The translations under genes and the position numbers were made by a program. A stretch of DNA of 34,108 bases from an uncultured Lachnospiraceae bacterium (GTDB taxonomy: Bacteria; Bacillota; Clostridia; Lachnospirales; Lachnospiraceae): the NCBI GenBank assembly GCA_947623805.1, contig CANQHZ010000036.1, positions 1 through 34,108 on the forward strand, given 5' to 3'. The notes beneath the pieces were generated by a model. It saw nothing but the letters and a program-made list of their open reading frames with translations. It did not search any database and had not been told where the DNA came from. Shown here piece by piece: positions 25,298 to 31,554 of the stretch. The stretch's first letter is position 1; each line of letters opens with the position of its first letter.

Positions 25298-25438
25298 AAT
25301 GATAGTGTTAGAATATATAATATAACAGCATTTTGATTATCCTTATAATTGCGTTAGTATAAAAGCCTGCATATAGTAGCAAAAACAAAGAATTATAGGG
25401 GAAAGTTAAAAGTTATTTAAAAAATATAATATAATTTT

Positions 25439-25492
25439 GAGGGCAAAAATGAAAAAATTACGCCGGGCGTAAAAATTTCATTTTTGCCCTCT
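25439..25492. repeat. 54-bp palindromic repeat, copy 2
   Basis: This copy is identical to 23820-23873. It lies 141 bp after the Rpn-family stop and is followed by ATTTTTTT, so on the plus strand it would be an effective rho-independent terminator. Confidence 0.92.
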
Positions 25493-25665
25493 ATTTTTTT
25501 AAGTCAGCAGAAGCAGTTGAAATGCAAATACAGCACAGTAAGTTTTTGAGGATTTGTGCGACGGCTTTATGAAAAGATAAGAGATGAAATTTTGAGACAC
25601 ATTTAACTATTCGCAAAAGGCTGGTTTAACGAATACATCAATATATCTGAAATGAAATATCTAAA

Positions 25666-25715
25666 AGTTACAGAATAAGGATAAAAAGTAACAGATTAGG
25701 ACAAATTAGGATAAA
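25666..25715 (+). repeat. Short direct repeats upstream of the HD-domain gene
   Basis: AGTTACAGAATAAGGATAAA (25666-25685) is followed one base later by AGTAACAGATTAGGACAAA (25687-25705) and TTAGGATAAA (25706-25715). Such phased, related motifs about 20 bp apart can be binding sites for a regulator of the gene at 25869. No protein can be assigned. Confidence 0.45.
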
Positions 25716-25868
25716 TAATTGTATTTTTTGCTTAATTATGTTATATTCAAATTTAATGTGTAAATTTGGGTTATTTCAATACGGTTAATATTTTTTTAAT
25801 CGGTTTGGCGCTGGAAAACTGAAAAAACACAAAATGCAAGTTATATAAAAGCAAAAAGGACTGACAAA

Positions 25869-26570
25869 ATGAGAGGATTTATTAAAATTTTTGAGCCCTA
25901 TAATATGGTTATAGATGCACTTAACGATAGCTTATGGGTTGCAGATGCGATAAATATGGAAAAAAGCAACAATGAGGATTTGTATACGCACAGCATTAAT
26001 GTGGCTGTATATACTGCTTATATATTGTATTTTGGCGACAGTTCGCTGAAAGAATCCTGCAATAATGATACTAAATCTGTTATTTTAGGCGCTCTGCTGC
26101 ATGATATTGGTTATATTGCCGCAAAGAGCATTCCAAGCCGCAGGGAATCTTTCAATATGACTGAGACTGAAAAAATATGTTTTGAAAATCATATATCATT
26201 GGGGCTTAACTATGCACGGGAGTTTACGGACAACAAAATAATCAGAAACATAATCAAAATGCACCATGAGAATCTGAATGGTACAGGATTTCCCAAGAAG
26301 CTGGAGGCGCCTGATATTCCCAAATATGTGAGGGTTGTTTCCATTGCAAATGCGTTTGAAAACTATGTGGCGCGGCTTCCTGAAGAAGATATTTCGGCGG
26401 ATCTGATAATCCCAAAGCTTAGGCAGTCTATAGATAATGACGAATTGAACCATCGTTTTGACCTTACTCTTATCACGACATTATTCGATAATATGTCAAA
26501 TTATATAGAAACAATTTCGCCTTTATGCAGGTCTATCTACAAGAGCTGTGATAAGCTTATGAACCCATAA
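25869..26570 (+). CDS. Divergent HD-GYP-like protein
   Basis: This 233-residue cytoplasmic protein has the HD-GYP arrangement. H41 lies in THSINVAVYTA, the HD pair H78-D79 in LLHDIGY, H108 in FENHISLG, and the HH pair 132-133 in MHHENLNGTGFP, where GTGFP stands for the usual GxGYP. HD-GYP enzymes degrade cyclic-di-GMP with a two- or three-metal centre. Two usual features differ here: HDIGK is HDIGY, losing the lysine that contacts phosphate, and the aDxyDAL motif reads IANAFENY, with both Asp replaced by Asn. The protein may therefore have another substrate, or be a binding protein. There is no receiver domain. AAGGA precedes the start. It is convergent with the recombinase gene. Confidence 0.78.
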   Translation: MRGFIKIFEPYNMVIDALNDSLWVADAINMEKSNNEDLYTHSINVAVYTAYILYFGDSSLKESCNNDTKSVILGALLHDIGYIAAKSIPSRRESFNMTETEKICFENHISLGLNYAREFTDNKIIRNIIKMHHENLNGTGFPKKLEAPDIPKYVRVVSIANAFENYVARLPEEDISADLIIPKLRQSIDNDELNHRFDLTLITTLFDNMSNYIETISPLCRSIYKSCDKLMNP

Positions 26571-26681
26571 TGTCAAAGTGCTATAATAGAGGTTAAAGGG
26601 AAAACTTTCTCTGTGCGGTTCAGGAAACTGATTTACCCAAAGATTGAATAAAGCCTGTAAAAATGAGGACAAAAATAATAT

Positions 26682-27611
26682 CTACAAAATCTTAATATTG
26701 GAAAACTTCCCCATGTCCTTCACAAGATGTAAAGGAACTTTTTCGTACCTTGAAAGCCATTTTCCCTGTATTCCAAGATAATCCGCGACATCCTGTGGGC
26801 TTGCGCCATTGCTTAATAATATCCGTATTCCCATATTTCTGATTGACAGGAAGGTCAGATTGCTGCTAAGATTATTTTCTTCCGCAGTCTTTTTCAGAGC
26901 GTGTTCAAGGCTCCGTACAGCATATTGGCTTCGGCGCTTGGAGATTAGAAGATATTCATAGTCAATGCTTGTGCTGCTATGAAGCTGCTTAATCATAGGT
27001 CTGATATCTTCCGGCACTGTTAAATATCGCGGATATTCCCCTAATTCATTGGAAGATGCAAGCCTGATGTACATTTTTTCATTGTCATATACAATCTGCT
27101 TTTTCTTTAAATCGGAAATTTCACTTACAGTAAGGCACATTTTAAAGGCAAGGCATACTGCGGTTTTGAGGCTAAGTGTAGGGCAAAATGACAACAGGGA
27201 GTCAATACTTTCGAGGCTGGGAAAATCCTCATCATAATACTCAAGCTTGTCAGGAATTTTTACAGTGACATAACTGAAAGGGTTGCCATGACTGCAGCAT
27301 GGAAAATCCGCATTAATTTCACTGGTTTTGGACAGGGTGAAGAGATGCTCATAAAACGCTTTCAGCAGAGCAATCATGCTTTTGACATATATCGGCTTAT
27401 AGGTACCGTTATTTATGTCGCTGATGCAGGAAGCGTAAAATATCTGAGCATCATTGTATGTTATATGGAAGATGCCCTTGCCGCTGCGTTCGGATAGTTT
27501 TTTCAAAGAGGTAATGGTATTTTTCTTTCTCTGTGGCGCTGCTCTATAACCTGACATAAGCCTGTTAAAGTCTTCATCGTCAATTTTCATATTGATGCTG
27601 TATTCTGGCAA
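26682..27611 (-). CDS. Degenerate tyrosine-recombinase-like protein
   Basis: This protein is similar to phage-integrase/Xer recombinases. An N-terminal SAM-like core-binding region (about 10-95) is followed by a catalytic-like domain. Numbered from the longest in-frame version (start 27692), FKMCLTVSEISDLKK corresponds to TGLRISELxxL, but the first catalytic Arg is Thr (188). LSIRNMGIR corresponds to HxLRHxFAT, with the His lost and Arg285 kept. LGIQG replaces LGHxS, and Tyr316 in SRYEKV is kept. So two or three of six active-site residues are missing. A TTG at 27611 is the likely start, because AGGAGG (27625-27620) lies 8 nt upstream, giving 309 residues; the next ATG lacks such a site. It may be an inactive relative, a DNA-binding regulator or a divergent enzyme acting on the inverted sites just upstream. 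Confidence 0.75.
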   Translation of the reverse strand: MPEYSINMKIDDEDFNRLMSGYRAAPQRKKNTITSLKKLSERSGKGIFHITYNDAQIFYASCISDINNGTYKPIYVKSMIALLKAFYEHLFTLSKTSEINADFPCCSHGNPFSYVTVKIPDKLEYYDEDFPSLESIDSLLSFCPTLSLKTAVCLAFKMCLTVSEISDLKKKQIVYDNEKMYIRLASSNELGEYPRYLTVPEDIRPMIKQLHSSTSIDYEYLLISKRRSQYAVRSLEHALKKTAEENNLSSNLTFLSIRNMGIRILLSNGASPQDVADYLGIQGKWLSRYEKVPLHLVKDMGKFSNIKIL

Positions 27612-27662
27612 TAAAATCGCCTCCTCATTTGCTAATAAATGTATTTGTAAATATTTTAACAC

Positions 27663-27692
27663 AAATTGCGTAACATGTACAGAGCTACGCAA
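27663..27692 (+). repeat. Inverted 30-bp site, left copy
   Basis: It reads AAATTGCGTAACATGTA, then the variable CAGAGC, then TACGCAA. The outer 17 bp and inner 7 bp are identical to the right copy in opposite orientation. Each site is itself an imperfect palindrome (TTGCGTA, 13 bp, TACGCAA), the form expected for a tyrosine recombinase core site or a dimeric operator. Upstream TTAACA (27656-27661) is 16 bp from the TACAGA hexamer. Confidence 0.85.
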
Positions 27693-27833
27693 TTAATTCT
27701 CTCCACTCTCATTTTTTGAATAGTTTCAGGTAATGTTTAGTAAAAATTGGTAGATTCTGATTATAAAATTTTTGTATGGTGGGGGGGTGTTTTATTGGAT
27801 TTTTGATTTGTATGGAAGGGGGAGAGTTTGTTT

Positions 27834-27863
27834 TTGCGTAATATTATACATGTTACGCAATTT
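27834..27863 (-). repeat. Inverted 30-bp site, right copy
   Basis: Read on the minus strand it is AAATTGCGTAACATGTA, then TAATAT, then TACGCAA: 25 of 30 positions match the left copy at 27663-27692. The variable part completes a TATAAT box here, which the left copy lacks. Confidence 0.85.
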
Positions 27864-27870
27864 ATACCAA
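27843..27870 (-). promoter_or_regulatory. Minus-strand promoter embedded in the right inverted site
   Basis: On the minus strand TTGGTA (27870-27865), a 16-bp spacer and TATAAT (27848-27843) point toward the recombinase-like gene 230 bp away. The -10 box lies inside the site, half in the conserved part and half in the variable part. Confidence 0.6.
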
Positions 27871-28233
27871 TAAGTTCTTTTAATATATTGCCATAGCAGA
27901 TGAAAAGTATTCTAATCATAAGAACTTCTCCTTTTGAAAGGTCGTGATATACCCCATTTTGCATTGATTTATCGGGTTTTCCAACACTCAAATCATTTCC
28001 ATGTATAGTAGTCAAATCACAGTCAAAAAGGGATGTTCAGACTACTCCTTTATTTGTCCCAAGAGTGTTCATCATTTAACGATGAACCTATTCATTCCTA
28101 CCCATGAAAGTATAGCATAGAACCGCTTGATTTTCCATTAGAAAAGGAATGGACTATTCCATCCCCATCAAAAATATTTATTTAGATTTCTCTTGAAATA
28201 ATAAGGAAGTCGCAGAATAATTCAAACCATATT

Positions 28234-28388
28234 CTATTTTTTTTCAATCACATAAAATAGTTTGTTTCCCACTGATATTGAAGAATACCTGTTCTTTATA
28301 GCCAATAAAGTATAATCTATTCTATCATAATATCCTGTGCTACCACCTTTAGCAATATTAATTAATAGACTTTCTGACCAAACTTCTC
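28234..28388 (-). pseudogene. Possible 3' remnant of an unidentified gene
   Basis: A minus-strand frame of 50 codons without a start reads EVWSESLLINIAKGG, then STGYYDRIDYTLLAIKNRY, and ends NKLFYVIEKK before the stop. The composition looks like real protein, and in-frame stops lie immediately upstream. I cannot name a family; it may be a truncated gene left by rearrangement. Confidence 0.3.
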
Positions 28389-28502
28389 AACTTTTTTCGT
28401 AAATCATTGAATACTATGTTGGGAAAAGCAAATTCCCTTCTAAAATTCTAGAAATCGATATGTATTTTAATGACTGTTGCATAGCACTGCCTATTCTCAT
28501 CA

Positions 28503-29396
28503 CTAATCAGAATCTATTTTTTTATCAACAAACCTATATTTCTTTTTCACTAATGCCTCTGGATTGTCTCTCTGTTCTCCTTTTTTATATGGACGAACTG
28601 GTATTACCCTACCATCCGGCAATGTTCTCTCATGTCCTCGCACTGTCCAAGCAGGCATATGAAAATGCCGATTCGAGTTCGATTCATCATATTTTATTCT
28701 ATTTCCATCTTCATCAACAGGAATAACTTTCTTAACCAACACAATATGATTTCCATCTCTATATTCATCAGAACTATCTGCTACCGATTCTCGCTGTTTT
28801 ACCACTTGAATCTCCTCCGGTCTAGTATTCATTTCAAATTGAACACCCGTCCAAAAATTTCCTAACCAATATGACAACATTGCTATATCATCAAAAGTAA
28901 AGAAATCTAACGCAATCTCTGAAATACAAATAGGCTGTATGTATGGTCCTTCATCCTCACTGATTTCAACAACAGCGGTCTCCATCTCCATACCAGTATC
29001 TTTATCAACTAGACATACAGAGAAAGCACAATAAACCGATTTCTCGATATTCTTAAAAGTAGCATATAAAGCATACGCTTCAGATTCTTCTCTTCTCTTA
29101 CTTACATTATTAAGCAATACTCCTATTTGAGTATCGGAGGATATATTTCCAAATATCTCTAGTCCAAATTCCTTTAATGCAATATTTTGTGAAAAAAAAT
29201 CTACACCTCTACCAATATATGATATCTTATCTGCCCCATTGTCTGTAAGGTCAAAAAAGTCCACAGGATTAGTAAAATCAACGGATTTATTATCAATGAT
29301 TATATTAGAGAAGTTCACATCTTCTTTTATACATTTGCTCCAGTACCATTCTATACCTTTTGATTTTGAAGGCAATTTATTAGATCTAAAATTCAA
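28503..29396 (-). CDS. Unrecognised protein with conserved basic C-terminal motif
   Basis: This 297-residue protein starts behind GGAGG. The first 200 residues are mixed alpha/beta, without signal peptide or membrane spans, and I cannot assign them. After a hydrophilic linker (about 205-245) comes a C-terminal motif: HMPAWTVRGHERTLPDGR followed by VIPVRPYKKGEQR. Proteins of phages and integrative elements in Firmicutes often end with a similar W-x-V-x-x-H-x-R-x-x-x-x-G-(K/R)-x-(V/I)-x-V-x-P pattern, which is probably a nucleic-acid or substrate-binding tail; that comparison is from memory. It is the leftmost of the minus-strand genes on the right side of the window, 73 nt downstream of the next. 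Confidence 0.65.
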   Translation of the reverse strand: MNFRSNKLPSKSKGIEWYWSKCIKEDVNFSNIIIDNKSVDFTNPVDFFDLTDNGADKISYIGRGVDFFSQNIALKEFGLEIFGNISSDTQIGVLLNNVSKRREESEAYALYATFKNIEKSVYCAFSVCLVDKDTGMEMETAVVEISEDEGPYIQPICISEIALDFFTFDDIAMLSYWLGNFWTGVQFEMNTRPEEIQVVKQRESVADSSDEYRDGNHIVLVKKVIPVDEDGNRIKYDESNSNRHFHMPAWTVRGHERTLPDGRVIPVRPYKKGEQRDNPEALVKKKYRFVDKKIDSD

Positions 29397-29469
29397 TTTT
29401 TAGCACCCTCCATTCCAGAATATCTCTCTTTTGATTATACAACTTATTATTTATTTTTCCCACTACTTT

Positions 29470-29805
29470 TCAGACAAAAATAGACCGATCAGATTGCTCC
29501 TGTCGGCTACAATTCTTTTGCCTCATATTTTTCCTTTTCTTGCGCCCGTTCATCTGAAATTCATCATGTGACATGATTCTGGATACTGCCGTCGCAAGAT
29601 CACGAGCTGTCCCCTGCGCATGATATGCATCAACAGCATTATGCTTATGGTATATTGCGAAATGTCGGAATGTAGGATATTCCCTTTCAAGCAGGTGCCA
29701 ATAATGACCTGTGTTTTTGGACTTCAAAGTGATTGCAAAAGCTCCTGCCTGTAGCACATCAAAATAATTTCCTTTCAATTCTTTTAACTCTTTTTTCGTT
29801 ATCAT
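29470..29805 (-). CDS. Small unrecognised protein
   Basis: This 111-residue protein begins MITKKELKELKGN. The ATG at 29805 is preferred because GGGAGA lies 5-10 nt upstream; an ATG 12 codons earlier lacks a site. The sequence contains VLQAGAFAITLKSKNTGHYW and FRHFAIYHKHNAVDAYHAQG, and a C-terminus rich in Lys, Arg and Gln (MNGRKKRKNMRQK). It has several His and aromatic residues but no recognisable catalytic motif, signal peptide or membrane span. The basic tail suggests nucleic-acid contact. It lies in the mobile-element-like block, between the 297-residue gene and the membrane protein genes, on the same strand. Confidence 0.6.
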   Translation of the reverse strand: MITKKELKELKGNYFDVLQAGAFAITLKSKNTGHYWHLLEREYPTFRHFAIYHKHNAVDAYHAQGTARDLATAVSRIMSHDEFQMNGRKKRKNMRQKNCSRQEQSDRSIFV

Positions 29806-29927
29806 AAATGTCTCCCATATAAAAATGCGAATTAAAAACACTCTGAGTCAGGCAGTACCAGCTTTCTAAAGATTTAACGATTGCCTATTTATTGTCAAAA
29901 ATAGCAATACATTTTTATGTGCAATAT

Positions 29928-30725
29928 TTAATCTATGCTATATCTATCTTCACCATATACTTCCTTAATAAGTTCATCTTCTGTATATGATTTAATGTTA
30001 GAATTGTCTTTAAAATTATTCTCATATTCATCAAGCAGAATGTTGCCTGTATTATCCTGGCATTCCTCATTTTCAGTCTTCCTAGAATGTTCATCACTCA
30101 TACGAAAGCCGACTAAAGAATAGTATTCATCCAACAAACCGATATGAAAAGGCACCATTGTAAGGCTCCCATCACTTTCTTTAAACACTGTAAATCCCAG
30201 CTTTACTGCATCTTCATAATTATATACAGGTTCTGTAATCCCTTTTTTTAGTTTTAACCCATATACAACCGCTGTATAATGGCTGTTTCTTTTATTCACC
30301 TGATAAACATATACGATGTCACATCCCAGCATTCTTACGCGCATCTCTTCAAGATAAGAGGTAAATAGCCCATAATCATCATCCATTGGAACATATCCGA
30401 ATTTTTCAATTTCATCAAGAGCCAGCTCAGAGATAAACCTGTCGTATTTTCCCTCGAGCATTTCATTTACAAGCCCATCTATATAATCTGCTATTGCATC
30501 GGCTGAATCTGCCTTTTCAGTTACCTCAACCAGCATCCTGTTCCCACTGTCTTCCGATAATGTCTGTTTTGATGAAATATCTTCATATATTGATGCTTTG
30601 CTGCCGCCATTATGGGCATTTACTGATTTAAACATAATAACCACCACCACTATCGCTGCCGCCGCCATTGCCATTATTATGGCAGCTTTGGCATACGTCT
30701 TACTGATTTTATTTTCCCTACGCAT
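29928..30725 (-). CDS. Unrecognised single-span membrane protein
   Basis: This 265-residue protein has a basic N-terminus (MRRENKISKTYAK), one membrane span at about 14-36 (AAIIMAMAAAAIVVVVIMF) and an extracytoplasmic domain. The start at 30725 has GGGGAGG 6 nt upstream; the longer frame from 30749 would overlap the preceding gene. The outer domain (LALDEIEKFGYVPMDDDYGL, VYQVNKRNSHYTAVVYGL) could be an NTF2-like fold like those of Gram-positive conjugation proteins, but this is only a guess. It is the third gene of a block of membrane-anchored extracytoplasmic proteins, 14 nt after the degenerate NlpC/P60-like gene, and probably part of a transfer apparatus. Confidence 0.65.
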   Translation of the reverse strand: MRRENKISKTYAKAAIIMAMAAAAIVVVVIMFKSVNAHNGGSKASIYEDISSKQTLSEDSGNRMLVEVTEKADSADAIADYIDGLVNEMLEGKYDRFISELALDEIEKFGYVPMDDDYGLFTSYLEEMRVRMLGCDIVYVYQVNKRNSHYTAVVYGLKLKKGITEPVYNYEDAVKLGFTVFKESDGSLTMVPFHIGLLDEYYSLVGFRMSDEHSRKTENEECQDNTGNILLDEYENNFKDNSNIKSYTEDELIKEVYGEDRYSID

Positions 30726-30739
30726 ATCTGTCCTCCCCA

Positions 30740-31528
30740 TCAATCCCATACGCTTATCGGCGAACGGTAAAATCTTGTAAAAGCTGCAGGCTCATTTCCC
30801 CTATAATAACTGTCATATTCATTTTTGTTGTAACAGACCTTGCTGCATCCATTTGGGAACTTTTCATTTCCTGTATTAACGCAATGCGAAAAAAGCTTAT
30901 GCCCGTTCTTCTGGCCTATGCACACGGCATAGTCCTTTATGCCTCTGCCGTTGTCACAGACGGCAATGTCTCCCGTCATAAGCTCCTGGGATGATATTTC
31001 CAAGCAGTATTTGTCAATGCTTCCCAAATCATAAAGCTCTTTCGGAACATATGAGAAAGTGTACATATAAAGCATCTGCACATAAGCTTCATTTCCTATG
31101 CCGTATACACTTACCAACGATGCTGGACAGTATTGGCTGGGTTCTATTATTCCTCCCCACTCATATCCCCCTTCCTTATATATCATTCCATTGTTGTATT
31201 TGAACGCCATGCGGCATAAAAGCATTGCATACGATTCGCCATCCCTGCGCTCCGTTGATATTATATTTGTAATATCTGGCTCATTTTCCCAGCCGTAATC
31301 GCCGCTGTTTTCCATGCTTATGGCAGAATCCGCTGCCTGACCGTATTCTTCCGCCTCTGATTTGAGCCCGTAAGATGTTTCTGTTTTACTGTCATCTCTT
31401 TGTTTCTTTTCGTCTTCAAATTTCTTTATCTCTGCACCGCTTACTTTGACCGTCAATGCCATAACCGCTACAATTGTCGCTGCTGCGGCAAAAATTGAAC
31501 ATATCATTAACAAATAACGTCTTCCCAT
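30740..31528 (-). CDS. Membrane-anchored NlpC/P60-like protein lacking catalytic residues
   Basis: This 262-residue protein has one N-terminal span (about 5-27: LLMICSIFAAAATIVAVMAL) and an extracytoplasmic domain. The C-terminal half follows the NlpC/P60 layout. CPASLVSVYG sits where active enzymes have DCSGLV. Next comes SSQELMTGDIAVCDNGRG, where they have LKxGDIIFF. KDYAVCIG then replaces SHVGIYVG, so the catalytic His becomes Tyr. It is probably an inactive partner of the hydrolase encoded immediately upstream. The start at 31528 (weak AGGA upstream) is preferred; in-frame ATGs at 31546 and 31573 would make the gene nearly abut or overlap its neighbour. The domain call is from order of motifs and spacing only. 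Confidence 0.6.
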   Translation of the reverse strand: MGRRYLLMICSIFAAAATIVAVMALTVKVSGAEIKKFEDEKKQRDDSKTETSYGLKSEAEEYGQAADSAISMENSGDYGWENEPDITNIISTERRDGESYAMLLCRMAFKYNNGMIYKEGGYEWGGIIEPSQYCPASLVSVYGIGNEAYVQMLYMYTFSYVPKELYDLGSIDKYCLEISSQELMTGDIAVCDNGRGIKDYAVCIGQKNGHKLFSHCVNTGNEKFPNGCSKVCYNKNEYDSYYRGNEPAAFTRFYRSPISVWD

Positions 31529-31554
31529 GCCAATTAGTCCTAACATGTCCGAGG

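Larger units (their letters stand above)
25298..25868. other. Intergenic interval with palindrome copy 2 and direct repeats
   Basis: The interval is AT-rich and has no convincing gene. It contains the second 54-bp palindrome (25439-25492) and a short tandem of related motifs at 25666-25715. The ribosome binding site AAGGA of the HD-domain gene is at its right end. Confidence 0.6.
27612..28502. other. Long intergenic interval with paired inverted sites
   Basis: These 890 bp hold the two 30-bp inverted sites, a minus-strand promoter at 27843-27870, a G7 run at 27781-27787, an inverted repeat GTTCATC/GATGAAC (28067-28087, 7-nt loop) and a possible gene remnant at 28234-28388. No intact gene is seen. 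Confidence 0.6.

Noticed and set aside
25666-25715. CRISPR-like or iteron origin repeats
   Set aside because: Only two to three imperfect units, without regular spacers or a replication gene nearby; listed only as short direct repeats.
27781-27787. G7 run as a phase-variable tract
   Set aside because: It is not inside a recognisable coding frame or between promoter boxes, so length change has no evident effect.
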